A DNA stretch of 44,884 nt from positions 1 to 44,884 of the forward strand of contig WGMM01000017.1 of NCBI GenBank assembly GCA_016125085.1. Direction: 5' to 3'. The notes beneath the pieces are model-generated. The model was not told the DNA's origin and made no database searches. It saw nothing but the letters and a program-made list of their open reading frames with translations. The translations under genes and the position numbers were made by a program. Below are positions 29,219-38,121 of this stretch, in pieces (position 1 is the first letter of the stretch; every line of letters begins with the position of its first letter). This DNA is from a bacterium. GTDB taxonomy: Bacteria; Planctomycetota; Planctomycetia; Isosphaerales; Isosphaeraceae.

Positions 29219-29292
29219 TCCCCATGACTCGTCAGCAGTGCGGCTTTCGGGGTTACCGAAACCAGACCGTTCGAAAAAATGAATTCCGGGGG

Positions 29293-29321
29293 TTGACAAT
29301 CGTTCGCTTTTCCTGTTACAC
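29293..29321 (+). promoter_or_regulatory. Candidate promoter of the DUF4912 gene
   Basis: TTGACA (29293-29298, perfect) followed after 17 nt by TTACAC (29316-29321), a poor -10 match. The surroundings are AT-rich compared with the rest of the window. The leader to the start codon at 29513 would be about 185 nt, in which no clear riboswitch-like structure was recognised. Confidence 0.4.
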
Positions 29322-29512
29322 CAAACCTAACCTACCTGTCCTTCAGATCATCTACATCTCAGTTCGCAGCCAATCCGAAGTTCGTGGTTTCGGTGTCGCC
29401 GTCCGGCGTCATCCGTTGCCGCATACCCACCGATGGACTCGCTCCGGGTCAAGGACGACGATCTTCGACGGTGTCTCACAGGCGTGATCCGATAGTTATA
29501 CGGAGAAGCCCG

Positions 29513-30604
29513 ATGTCGAACGATTCGATTCACGATCAAACCAAGAAAAATCTGGCACGTATCGCACGGGACAAAGGAATTCCCGGCTGGCATGCCATGC
29601 GCAAGGATCAATTGATCCGAGCCCTCTCCCTACCTCCCGATGGCCAGCCCCTCAAACCCCGGCTCGACCAGTCCGCGGGCGTGATGCCGACCCGCTCTAA
29701 GAAACGCAAGGGGCTGGTTTCTCAGGATCTTCCGATTCCGGCCGGTGATCCTGGCGTGACCGATCGGCTGGCGTTGCGTCCCTGGCATGGCCGGATTCAG
29801 AACAACGGCACTCGTGACCGTCTCCTGGCCGTGGCGCGTGACCCCTACTGGATCCATACCTACTGGGAAATCGGCACTTCGACCGTCGAACGTGCCCGGG
29901 CCGCCATGGGGCAGCAGTGGCATGGCTCCCGGCCGGCACTTCGTGTCATGGACGTGACCAGCGAAGACACGAGCGCCTTGTGCGAGCGTCATGAACGGGA
30001 TGAGTTCATTCAGTCCGACGCGAACAACTGGTACGTCAACATCGCATGCCCCGGCAAGCGGTATCGCGTGGATCTCGGCTTCCTCTCGCGCCGTGGCAGC
30101 TTCTTCATTGTGGCGAAGTCGAACATCGTGCAAATGCCGCCGGTTTCGATGTCGACCTCGATCGAAGAAGACTGGAACGTCGCACAGCAGGAAATCCACC
30201 GGATTCAGGGCAGGCAGAACGATCCGGCCTCTCAGCAGCTTTCCCACGACCTGATCGAACTCTTCGAGGATCGCTTCCATCAGCCGATCCACAAGTCGTC
30301 TCTTACGCAGTTGCCGACGACGTTCCTGACCCATCAGGATGCGCCCCTGAAGTTCGAAATCGACGCCGAAATCGTCGTCTACGGTATGACGAACCCGACA
30401 GCCAGGCTTTCGCTCCAGGGCGAACCGGTGCCGATCGAGCCCGACGGCAGCTTCAGCGTCCGCTTCCACCTGCCCGATTCCCGGCAAATCATACCCGCCG
30501 TGGCTTCATCGGCTGACGGTGGCGAAGAAAAAACGGTGATTCTAGCCATCGAACGGAATACGAAAGTCATGGAACCGAACGTCCACGATTCCTACGATTT
30601 TTGA
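29513..30604 (+). CDS. DUF4912 protein with Rho-N/SAP-like N-terminus
   Basis: 363 aa from the ATG at 29513, preceded by GGAGAA at 5 nt. Residues 8-40 (KKNLARIARDKGIPGWHAMR, then KDQLIRAL) resemble the Rho N-terminal/SAP-type helical nucleic-acid-binding motif. After a basic linker (RSKKRK) comes a DUF4912 domain, recognisable by RLLAVARDPYWIHTYWEI (about 103-120). The C-terminal part has beta-rich sequence with YGMTNPTARLSLQGEPVPI, repeat-like for this family. DUF4912 has no settled function. No signal peptide is present, so the protein is probably cytoplasmic. It is monocistronic between its own promoter and tandem hairpins. Confidence 0.8.
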   Translation: MSNDSIHDQTKKNLARIARDKGIPGWHAMRKDQLIRALSLPPDGQPLKPRLDQSAGVMPTRSKKRKGLVSQDLPIPAGDPGVTDRLALRPWHGRIQNNGTRDRLLAVARDPYWIHTYWEIGTSTVERARAAMGQQWHGSRPALRVMDVTSEDTSALCERHERDEFIQSDANNWYVNIACPGKRYRVDLGFLSRRGSFFIVAKSNIVQMPPVSMSTSIEEDWNVAQQEIHRIQGRQNDPASQQLSHDLIELFEDRFHQPIHKSSLTQLPTTFLTHQDAPLKFEIDAEIVVYGMTNPTARLSLQGEPVPIEPDGSFSVRFHLPDSRQIIPAVASSADGGEEKTVILAIERNTKVMEPNVHDSYDF

Positions 30605-30625
30605 GTCATCCTGATCAGGATGACT
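30604..30625 (+). repeat. Perfect 22-bp palindrome at the DUF4912 stop codon
   Basis: AGTCATCCTGA followed directly by TCAGGATGACT is an exact palindrome that includes the last base of the stop codon. As RNA it gives a 9-bp stem with a 4-nt loop and probably works with the larger hairpin 13 nt further on in transcript termination or 3'-end protection. Confidence 0.6.
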
Positions 30626-30637
30626 GACCCGACCGCT

Positions 30638-30677
30638 CGAACGCCTGATTCTCGCCCTGGCGGGAATCAGGCGTTCG
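30638..30677 (+). terminator. Strong stem-loop after the DUF4912 gene
   Basis: CGAACGCCTGATTC (30638-30651) pairs perfectly with GAATCAGGCGTTCG (30664-30677), and the enclosed CGCC/GGCG extends the stem. The flanking TTCGTT is only weakly U-rich. A 14-bp perfect stem at this place is best read as a bidirectional-type or factor-aided terminator. Confidence 0.65.
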
Positions 30678-31153
30678 TTCGTTGATGTATGAATGATCCA
30701 GCGCATGACTTCGCTCGAAAGTCGAGCGACGGCGTTTTCCTGGCCCGTTTTTCCTGTCTTCCAAGTCATTGGTTTCGCTGGTTTTCCCAATCGACGCCGG
30801 ATCTCGGGGCCGAAGTTCGACTCTTGATTTCCGGCCATGATCGCTTAGACTGGTCATATCCTCTGCCGTGTTCGTCAGGGACGTCAATTTTGGCGAACCG
30901 ATGTGCACCCGTAGGGAGCCGATCGAGTTGATTCCAGCGAGAATGTGACTCTAGGCACCCACCTTAAATGCGGGTTCTCAAAAACGTCCGCAACGGCATT
31001 CGCGGAGGATTCTCTACCTTTCGCCCTCCTACCGCTCGCCAGTTGCGTTCCGGTCCTTGTGTACTCTCCGTGTCCGATCCCAGGGCGATCGCGATCTGTA
31101 CGTTTGTCTTTCGCTACGAAACTCTTCGATTCGCGAAATCCGGAGTTTTTCCG
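30678..31153. other. Gene-free stretch before the small membrane protein gene
   Basis: About 480 bp with no convincing gene. It contains a 7-bp hairpin (CGCTCGA/TCGAGCG, 30712-30728). The in-frame extension of the downstream gene back to 30968 lacks membrane or signal character and has no Shine-Dalgarno, so it is treated as non-coding. No tRNA or repeat array was seen. Confidence 0.5.
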
Positions 31154-31594
31154 ATGGCCGAAATTTTCCGCGAGCGAGAGGCCTTTACCGGATGGAAAGT
31201 CGTGAAGCGATTCCGCTGGAGGATGATCCCGGCTGGTCTATTCGTCCTGCTCGGATCGCTTCTCCTGTTCTCTTCGACGTTCATCCTCATGGCTTGTGTC
31301 ATTCGACAGCCATTCGGCAAGCCGTATCCACCGTTTCCTGGCCTGATCCGCTATCCGGCGTATTTCGCCGCAGGTGTGCTGATGACCGTTTTCGGCCGGT
31401 CCTGGTGGCGTTGCACGTCGTGGCGAGCCGTCCTCGGCTGCATCGCTGGTTACGTGATCGCCGCATATGCGAATATCGAGGCTCAGAAAATGGAAAAGCG
31501 GCCACCTGTCGATGAGGATGTCATCGTCATGGCAGGATCCCATGCCAGTTCACTGGTTGCGTTCAGCAGTCGTAGCCGGTTTCTTGATCGATAG
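31154..31594 (+). CDS. Small hypothetical membrane protein
   Basis: 146 aa from the ATG at 31154. Three likely transmembrane segments (about 25-49, 67-82 and 91-106) follow a basic N-terminus (KVVKRFRWRM), and the tail is polar with PPVDEDVIV. I do not recognise a family. It has no co-directional partner: its 3' end overlaps the convergent cupin gene by 45 bp, so the two transcripts are antisense to each other at their ends. The start was chosen because the chain becomes protein-like here; earlier in-frame starts at or before 30968 are possible but unlikely. Confidence 0.55.
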   Translation: MAEIFREREAFTGWKVVKRFRWRMIPAGLFVLLGSLLLFSSTFILMACVIRQPFGKPYPPFPGLIRYPAYFAAGVLMTVFGRSWWRCTSWRAVLGCIAGYVIAAYANIEAQKMEKRPPVDEDVIVMAGSHASSLVAFSSRSRFLDR

Positions 31595-32002
31595 CTTCGA
31601 GCCGAACGGGCCGAAGTATGTGACCAGAATCGTCGCAGGGCGATCGGATTCGTTCACGCCGTAGTGCCAGCGGTCGACCATTTCGACGATCGCGTCGCCT
31701 TCCTTGATTTTCAGGATCCGGCCGTTTTCCGAATGGACCGTAAGTGCCCCCGAAAGCATGTAGCCGGCATTGATGACCGGGTGTTTGTGCATGTCCATGG
31801 TCGACTTCGGCGCGATCGTGATCTTCAGCATCGTCACTTCGGTCTGGGCATCGGAAAAGTCGGGCAGGTCCGTGCCGTCCCACGATTCCGTCGATTTGGC
31901 CAGAACCTGAACCTTCACGAGCGGTTCCGGATCGTGCCCGATGGCCGAAGCCGCGCACAGCAAAACGGCGGCGGGAATGACGTGCCTGAAAATCGGTTTC
32001 AT
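31550..32002 (-). CDS. Exported cupin-domain protein
   Basis: 150 aa from the ATG at 32002, with a signal peptide (about 1-22; FRHVIPAAVLLCAASAIG). One cupin barrel follows. Motif 1 supplies H72 and H74 (DMHKHP) but lacks the usual glutamate, and motif 2 supplies H113 (DRWHYG). A three-His metal site is therefore possible. The GAYMLSG-type turn (AGYMLSGALTV) and KIKEGDAIVE are standard cupin strands. The role is unknown; such small periplasmic cupins may bind metals or small ligands. AGAGG lies about 9 nt before the start. The 3' end overlaps the convergent membrane protein gene. Confidence 0.8.
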   Translation of the reverse strand: MKPIFRHVIPAAVLLCAASAIGHDPEPLVKVQVLAKSTESWDGTDLPDFSDAQTEVTMLKITIAPKSTMDMHKHPVINAGYMLSGALTVHSENGRILKIKEGDAIVEMVDRWHYGVNESDRPATILVTYFGPFGSKLSIKKPATTAERNQ

Positions 32003-32179
32003 ATCATTTTGCCTCTGAGAATGTTGCGCCATGTGATGTCAAAGACGGAACTTCTGGTTCGAACGCGGGTCGATTTCGCGGAAGTCGGCGCTTTGCGAAA
32101 CCCGGATTTCACGATATCTAGGGATGTCAGGCGCATCAATGCAAGAGATTCACCGATTCTGGTCACGAAGGAGTCCGGG

Positions 32180-32815
32180 GTGCTTATTCGCGAACGTAAG
32201 ATTCAGCTCAGGAATGAGATGCGGGAAGCCGTGGCGGCTGCGTTCGCGGGCACGTTCGAACGGCAGGAAGCCGAGAAAAAATTGGTCAGTGAACTGGATC
32301 AGCTTGTCTCGAATTTGCGGATTCAGTCGTCCATGGGGATTTGGGCATTCTGGCCGACATTGCCGGAAGAACCCGATTTTCGTAGTTGGCTGATCCGACT
32401 GATGGCAACGGGCATGAAAATTGGACTGCCGCGGCTGAACTGGCAAGATCGATCGCTGGAATTTCGCCAGGTGGTCGACCCCGATCGTGACCTTGAACTT
32501 GATTCGAAAGGCCTGGCTCAGCCACGGGCCGATCTTCCGGAATTCGACTTTGACTCGATCTCGCTCATTCTTGTGCCAGGGCTCGCGTTCGACGCGAATG
32601 GCGGCAGGCTGGGCAGGGGGGCCGGGTTTTACGACCGCACTCTGGCGCAAGTCGCTGAGCACGTGAGGCGTGTCGGCATTTGTTTTGACGTGCAGATCGT
32701 GCAGGAAGTGCCGCAGGACCCATGGGATCGCAAGGTGCATGCGATCCTGAGTCCTGACAAGGGTTTAAGGAGTTGTAGAGATGATCGCGAGGGTCAGGTC
32801 GCGAATCGGGCATGA
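32180..32815 (+). CDS. 5-formyltetrahydrofolate cyclo-ligase
   Basis: 211 aa from a GTG at 32180, chosen because AAGGAG lies 6 nt before it and the encoded N-terminus (basic IRERKIQLRNEMR) fits the family. The ATP- and folate-binding signature is clear: LILVPGLAFDANGGRLGRGAG, split around residues 129-149, followed by FYDR (150-153). The enzyme converts 5-formyl-THF to 5,10-methenyl-THF with ATP, returning stored formyl folate to one-carbon metabolism in the cytoplasm. The stop is separated from the convergent topA stop by one base, with no room for an independent terminator. Confidence 0.9.
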   Translation: MLIRERKIQLRNEMREAVAAAFAGTFERQEAEKKLVSELDQLVSNLRIQSSMGIWAFWPTLPEEPDFRSWLIRLMATGMKIGLPRLNWQDRSLEFRQVVDPDRDLELDSKGLAQPRADLPEFDFDSISLILVPGLAFDANGGRLGRGAGFYDRTLAQVAEHVRRVGICFDVQIVQEVPQDPWDRKVHAILSPDKGLRSCRDDREGQVANRA

Positions 32816-32816
32816 C

Positions 32817-35624
32817 TCATTCGCCGGTTCCTTCAGGCGCCGCGGCTTCGGCTTCGTCGATCGCGGCCTGGATACGCGAAAGCGTGATCGGCCCGGGTTC
32901 CTTGGTGCCCTTGCACTTGGGATATTTGGCACAGCCGAGGAAGAAGCCCCTGCGGCCGGCACGGACGGTCATGTCGCCGTCGCATTCCGGGCATTTTTCT
33001 TCCGGCTTGACCGATTTGAGGTCGGGGCCCTTTTTGGCAGCCGGCGGTGGTGCGGCCAGTTCGGGGTTGGCCTCTTTCATCTCGTCGGTGATCTGGGCCG
33101 TACCGCGGCATTTCGGGTAATTGGAGCAGCCGAGGAACGAGCCCCGCTTGCCCTGTTTGATCGTCATCGGCCCGGAGCATTTGGGGCAGGGCACGTTCAC
33201 GACGACGGGCCGGATGGGGCGTCCCTGGTCGTCGGCGGGCAGGAGGTTACGGCATTTGGGATAGCCGGAGCAGCCGAAGAACGGGCCTCGGGCGCTTGTA
33301 CGCAAGATCATGGGCTTGCCGCACTTGTCGCAGGCGTATTCGGTTTCCTGGGCGGCGGGAACCGGCTGGCCGTCGGCCCCGATGTTGTAGATTTCCTTGC
33401 AGTCCGGATATCCCGAACAGGCAAGATATTCGCCCCGCTTGTTCTCACGTTTGAGAAGCGGCTTGCCGCACTTGCCGCACGAGAATTCCGTGACCTCAGC
33501 CTTTTTCCGTTCGCCCGAGAGCGGCTGGGTGGTTTTGCATTCGGGATAGCGCGAGCAGCCGAGGAAGTCGCCCTTGCTGCTGAACTTGATCTGCATGGGG
33601 GCGCCGCACTCGGGGCACTTCACGTCGGAGGGGAGCGCCGCCCGTTCCATTTCCTTTTCGGCGACTTTGAGCGTTTCGTGGAAAGGGCCGTAGAAGTCCT
33701 CAAGGATGGCCGTCATGTCCGCTTCGTGTTCGGCGATGCGGTCGAGGTCGTCTTCCATTTTCGCCGTGAACTTGACGTCCATGATCTTCGGGAAGTGCTT
33801 GACGAGCAGGTCGGTCACCGCCATGCCCAGATTCGTCGCGTGGAACCGGCGTTCCTTCTGCTCGACGTATTTCTTGGTCTGGATGGTTTCGATGATCGGT
33901 GCGTAAGTGCTGGGCCGGCCGATGCTTTCCTTTTCCAGTGCCTTGATGAGCGTGGCTTCGGAATAACGGGGCGGCGGCTGGGTGCGGTGCTGCGAAGGCG
34001 CGAGCCGTGCCTTGTGCAGCTTCTGCCCGACCGAAAGATTCGGCAGGACCGCGTCTTCCTGCCTGCCGGCGGAGGCGAGAACCTTGCGGTAACCGTCGAA
34101 TTTGAGGATTTTGCCCTGGGCCGAGAAGATGCCGTCATCGGCTTTGACCTTCACGTTGGTGAAGGCGAAGATGGCGGGCGTCATCTGGCTGGCCACGAAC
34201 CGGCGGTAGATCAGCGAGTAAAGCTTGTACTGATCGACGGAAAGGGCGTTCTTGACCGTCTCCGGGTCATATTTCAGTTCGGTGGGCCGGATCGCTTCGT
34301 GAGCTTCCTGGGCGAGTTTGCCGGCGGCATAGCGGTTCGGCTTTTCGGGCACGTATTTCGGGCCGTATTTCGAGTCGATCATTTCGCGAACGCCGAGGAT
34401 GGCGTCTTCGCTGACGCGCAGGCTGTCCGTCCGCATGTAGGTGATGAGACCCACGGGGCCGTCGCCGCCGACGTCGATGCCTTCGTAAAGCTCCTGGGCG
34501 ACTTTCATCGTCCGTTTGCCCGACCACCTCAGGCGGATCGCCGCCTGCTGTTGCAGGGTACTGGTTTTGAAGGGGGCGTCGGGGCGGTCGTTACGGTCTT
34601 CCTGCTCGACCGAATCGACGCTCCATGCGGCGTTTTCGAGGGTCTTGACGATGGCGTCGGCCTGGGCCTCATTGGAGATCGAATCGCCATCGGCACCACC
34701 GCCGAATTTGAGGGTTTTGCCTTTCCACTGGGTGAGCAGGGCCTCGAATGCGAGTTCGGGCAGAACGTATTTGGCCTTGGGGGTTTCCGGCGGCGTTTCG
34801 TCGTCTTCGTCGAAGGGGGCGTCGTCGTCTTCGGCTTTGGCCTGGGATTTGGCGAGTTCTTCGGCGACACGTTTCGCGACGGCGGAATCGGTCGCGAGGG
34901 TTGCGGTAATTTTCCAGTATTCTTCGGAAACGAAGGCCGAGATGTCTTTTTCGCGTTCGGCGATCAGGCGGACGGCGACGGATTGAACCCGGCCCGCGGA
35001 AAGACCCCGGAAAACTTTTTTCCAGAGCAGGGGCGAGACTTCGTAACCGACGACGCGGTCAAGCAGGCGGCGGGCCTGCTGGGCGTTGACCTTGTCGACA
35101 TTGATGTCCGTCGCGTGGTTGAAGGCTTCTTTGACGGCTTTTTCGGTGATTTCGTAGAACATGACGCGGCGGACGCGGTCATCCGGCAGGTCGAGAGCGG
35201 CCTGGAGGTGCCAGGCGATGGCTTCACCTTCACGGTCCGGGTCAGTCGCCATGTAGACGGTGCGGGCCCGGTCGGCTTCTTTTCTCAGGTCGTCGATCGT
35301 GTCCTTTTTGTCGGACATGATTTCGTAAGTCGGCGCGAATCCGTTTTCTATATCGATGCCGAGCTTGCGGTCCGGAAGGTCGCGGACGTGGCCCATGCTC
35401 GCCTTGACGACGAAGGACGATCCGAGGAATTTGTTTATCGACTTGGCTTTTTTGGGGCTTTCGACGATGACCAGGTCGCGAGTCGCACCGGACCGGGCGG
35501 CCCGAGGGGCGGCTGCCGTTCCGGTTTCGGCCGCTATGCTTTTCGAGGCGGATTTCGCTTTCGAGGCCGGGCTCTTCGCTTTTTTCGGCTTCGATTCCGC
35601 GGATTCGGCTCGTTTTCGTGCCAC
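32817..35624 (-). CDS. topA: DNA topoisomerase I with five C4 zinc ribbons
   Basis: 935 aa from a GTG at 35624 (GGAAGG 11 nt upstream); this removes a long non-homologous N-terminal reading frame. A Lys/Ala/Ser-rich basic tail (1-47) precedes the Toprim domain: E55 in VIVESPKKA and the acidic triad in ATDPDREGE (D128, D130, E132). The active-site tyrosine is Y396 in ITYMRTDS. An acidic loop (about 262-285, EDDDAPFDEDDE) interrupts the core domain. The C-terminus holds five C4 zinc ribbons at about 670-696, 716-742, 765-791, 813-839 and 878-904, more than the three of E. coli. The enzyme relaxes negative supercoils. It converges on the cyclo-ligase gene and is divergent from the PpiD-like gene. 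Confidence 0.97.
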   Translation of the reverse strand: MARKRAESAESKPKKAKSPASKAKSASKSIAAETGTAAAPRAARSGATRDLVIVESPKKAKSINKFLGSSFVVKASMGHVRDLPDRKLGIDIENGFAPTYEIMSDKKDTIDDLRKEADRARTVYMATDPDREGEAIAWHLQAALDLPDDRVRRVMFYEITEKAVKEAFNHATDINVDKVNAQQARRLLDRVVGYEVSPLLWKKVFRGLSAGRVQSVAVRLIAEREKDISAFVSEEYWKITATLATDSAVAKRVAEELAKSQAKAEDDDAPFDEDDETPPETPKAKYVLPELAFEALLTQWKGKTLKFGGGADGDSISNEAQADAIVKTLENAAWSVDSVEQEDRNDRPDAPFKTSTLQQQAAIRLRWSGKRTMKVAQELYEGIDVGGDGPVGLITYMRTDSLRVSEDAILGVREMIDSKYGPKYVPEKPNRYAAGKLAQEAHEAIRPTELKYDPETVKNALSVDQYKLYSLIYRRFVASQMTPAIFAFTNVKVKADDGIFSAQGKILKFDGYRKVLASAGRQEDAVLPNLSVGQKLHKARLAPSQHRTQPPPRYSEATLIKALEKESIGRPSTYAPIIETIQTKKYVEQKERRFHATNLGMAVTDLLVKHFPKIMDVKFTAKMEDDLDRIAEHEADMTAILEDFYGPFHETLKVAEKEMERAALPSDVKCPECGAPMQIKFSSKGDFLGCSRYPECKTTQPLSGERKKAEVTEFSCGKCGKPLLKRENKRGEYLACSGYPDCKEIYNIGADGQPVPAAQETEYACDKCGKPMILRTSARGPFFGCSGYPKCRNLLPADDQGRPIRPVVVNVPCPKCSGPMTIKQGKRGSFLGCSNYPKCRGTAQITDEMKEANPELAAPPPAAKKGPDLKSVKPEEKCPECDGDMTVRAGRRGFFLGCAKYPKCKGTKEPGPITLSRIQAAIDEAEAAAPEGTGE

Positions 35625-35807
35625 TGTGACAACAACCTTCCGTCGTGACTTGGGGCTTGGCTGGCGAACCCGGGTTCGGGGCGGATCGCTCGGGAGGACA
35701 CGGCTCACTGGCGAAATCGCGAAAGCGAGTCGCAACGGTGACGATCGAAGATGGAATCGAAACCCCGTCCGAGATCCGTGCCACGAGGAACCTTTGTTTT
35801 TTGATGG

Positions 35808-35834
35808 ATTATCCGCTGGGCCGGGATCTGTCAA
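35808..35834 (-). promoter_or_regulatory. Candidate topA promoter
   Basis: On the minus strand a perfect TTGACA (35829-35834) precedes GATAAT (35808-35813, 5/6) by 15 nt, a short but sometimes functional spacer; TAATCC at 17 nt is the alternative -10. The leader to the GTG at 35624 would be about 180 nt. The rest of the 345-bp gap to 35970 shows no gene; only weak plus-strand promoter-like words were found there. Confidence 0.4.
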
Positions 35835-35969
35835 GAGGGACACCACGGAAACGGTCCGGTTCGCCGCCTTGCGTTTTGCGGACGGATCGACTACTTTGAT
35901 GGGTCCAATCGTGTATCGATCCTGGCCGGTCAACCCCGGCCCCCGCGTCCGCGTCATTGAGGTCGCCGT

Positions 35970-38057
35970 ATGCCCTTCGAGACGTTTCGTCGTTACCAGA
36001 AACCGATGCTGGCCGTGTTCGCGCTGATGGCGATGTTCGTCTTCGTCATCTCGGACAGCCTCATGAATTTTCTGGGCTCCCGGTCCTCCGGCCCGCTTCA
36101 GGACGAAGTCGTCGCGAAGCTCTTCGGCAAGGAAGTCAAGTCCAGCCGGATCGGCGAGATGGCGAACCAGAGGGCGTTCGCCAATGACTTCGTCACGAAG
36201 CTCCTGAGCGTCAAGCTGGCCGAAGCCCAGATCGGGCTGCCTGTGCCTCAGTCCATCTTCGGCCCGACCGACGACCGCTCGATCGTGGACGCCGTGATCC
36301 TCGAAAACGAAGCTGATCGACTGGGTATTCCGGTCGATCTGGAATCGACCAAAACCTGGCTGCGGGAAGCCCCTGTCCAGATTCTTCTGCAGAGCCTCGG
36401 TCTGGGCGGTTCCGAAGCGACGATGAAGACTTTCCGGGATCGCATCGGATCGGTCACATCCGCCGATCTGGACAGGACTTACCAGTCCTTCTTCGCTTCC
36501 CGGGTGCCGGATCAGTACCTGCTCAACGCGATCGGCAACCAGCTTCGGCTGCTGCAGGTGCGTACGCTGGGCGGCGGTACGGAAGTCAGCCCGATGGACG
36601 TCTACGAACTCTATCGCTCGCAAGCCGAGACGATCTCCGTGAACGCCGTGGCCTTCCCGGTGGACAGCTACCTGGACAAGGTCGGCACGCCGACCGAAGC
36701 GGAGCTCAAGGAACTGTACGAAACGGGCAAGAACACCGAACCGAAGCGGACATCGCCCGTTCCGGCTTTCAAGATTCCCCGTCGTGTGCAGGTCGAAGCG
36801 ATCTCGGCTGATTCCAACCAGGTTGCGACCCGGATCGCCGCCGGGCTGACCGACGCCAGGATCAAGGAAGTTTACGAAAGCCGCAAGGAAGCCGACTTCA
36901 CCCTGCCGCCTCTGACGCCCGAAGAACGGCTGCAGCTGAGCCCGCTGCCCCAGGATCTCTTCCAGGGCGATGCCGAAGCCAAGCTCACACCCAAGGGGCC
37001 GGCCGATGCCAACGTGCCGCCCGCCCCGGCTGAAGGCCCGCGATTCCGTACTCTCGAAGAGGTTCGCAGCTCGCTCGTCGAGGAAATCTCTCGAGAAGAA
37101 GCCCGCAACGAGATCGACCGCAAGTTCAGCGAACTGCGTGAGGAAGTGATGAATCCGTTCGCGGACTCCGTGGCTGCCGTCGAGGAAGAGAACGACGCCG
37201 CCCGCGATGAAGGCCTTGCGGGCGACAAGCCGCTGCCGAGGTACGATTCCGCGAAGCTCATCGAAGCTGTCAAGAAACTCGAACTGACCTACGAAAAAAC
37301 CAGCGCGATTTCCAGCGAGGAAGCATCGGCCCCCGATGCCGTGCTGGAACTCGGCGCGATCGCCGATGCTCGTCTGGGAACCGAAATCGGTGACCTTGGC
37401 GAGAATTTCACGACCGAGATCTTCGCCGAATCGTTCAGGGAATTCACTCCGACCCTGTTCACGACGGTCGGCGGCCGACGCTACATGATCTGGAAGGTCG
37501 CAGACGAAGCGGCTCACGTGCCGACCTTCGAGGAAGCCAAACCCACTGTGGAAGCTTACTGGAAGCTGAGCAAGGCCCGCGAACTGGCCGAAAAGGATGC
37601 CAAAACCTTTGCCGACGCCGTCAAAGCGAAGGACGGAGACCTGAAGGCCGTCGCGGATGGCCAGAAGAAGCAGATCATCGTGACGGCCCCGACGTCGAAG
37701 ATCATTCCCAGCAGCTTCAGCGCCACGGTTCGCGAAGGCACGTTCCTTGAGCTCAACGAAGCCGGCAAGGCTCTGATGGATGCTGCCTTCGCTTTGGGCG
37801 ACAAGCAAGTCGCCGTCGAACCGAACGCCACGCACCGGTTCTACTACGTGGTTTCCGTCGCGAACCGAAAGCCGGTCACTCCGGAACAGCTCTACGGCGC
37901 AATGGGGCCATTCCCGCGGCTGGTGCAAACCGCAATGGCTGAAGCCGAAAACAAAGGCCGCGAAGACTGGATGAAATCGCTGCGCAAAAAAGCCGGTCTG
38001 CCTGAAGACTGGACACCACCTTCGGAACGCGAAGCCACGAAAAAGAAATCATCCTGA
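35970..38057 (+). CDS. PpiD/SurA-like membrane-anchored chaperone without recognisable PPIase domain
   Basis: 695 aa with GAGG 7 nt before the ATG. A short cytoplasmic N-terminus (FRRYQKPM) is followed by one membrane anchor (about 13-31), the PpiD topology. The exported part begins with a SurA-N-like helical domain (VVAKLFGKEVKSS, NQRAFANDF, then DAVILENEADRLGIPV). The C-terminal module contains PTFEEAKPTVEAYWKLSKAR with LAEKDAKTFADAV, a typical PpiD/SurA closing helix. No parvulin signature (H-x-[AS]-H-I-L) was found in the middle, which is instead Pro/Glu-rich and charged. It is likely a holdase for exported proteins. It is monocistronic, ending in a 12-bp stem terminator. Confidence 0.8.
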   Translation: MPFETFRRYQKPMLAVFALMAMFVFVISDSLMNFLGSRSSGPLQDEVVAKLFGKEVKSSRIGEMANQRAFANDFVTKLLSVKLAEAQIGLPVPQSIFGPTDDRSIVDAVILENEADRLGIPVDLESTKTWLREAPVQILLQSLGLGGSEATMKTFRDRIGSVTSADLDRTYQSFFASRVPDQYLLNAIGNQLRLLQVRTLGGGTEVSPMDVYELYRSQAETISVNAVAFPVDSYLDKVGTPTEAELKELYETGKNTEPKRTSPVPAFKIPRRVQVEAISADSNQVATRIAAGLTDARIKEVYESRKEADFTLPPLTPEERLQLSPLPQDLFQGDAEAKLTPKGPADANVPPAPAEGPRFRTLEEVRSSLVEEISREEARNEIDRKFSELREEVMNPFADSVAAVEEENDAARDEGLAGDKPLPRYDSAKLIEAVKKLELTYEKTSAISSEEASAPDAVLELGAIADARLGTEIGDLGENFTTEIFAESFREFTPTLFTTVGGRRYMIWKVADEAAHVPTFEEAKPTVEAYWKLSKARELAEKDAKTFADAVKAKDGDLKAVADGQKKQIIVTAPTSKIIPSSFSATVREGTFLELNEAGKALMDAAFALGDKQVAVEPNATHRFYYVVSVANRKPVTPEQLYGAMGPFPRLVQTAMAEAENKGREDWMKSLRKKAGLPEDWTPPSEREATKKKSS

Positions 38058-38121
38058 GTCATTCGATCCGGATTCGACTCACAAGTTCGGATCGATCGAC
38101 CAGAACCGCTGAAAACCCGTC

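Noticed and set aside
32781..35648. 955-codon plus-strand open frame
   Set aside because: It lies exactly antisense to topA, has a Phe/Gly/Arg/Asp-rich shadow composition, and topA shows full catalytic motifs; GC-rich third positions create such frames.
35625..37928. Extension of topA upstream to 37928
   Set aside because: The extra 768 codons are antisense to the PpiD-like gene and show no topoisomerase sequence.
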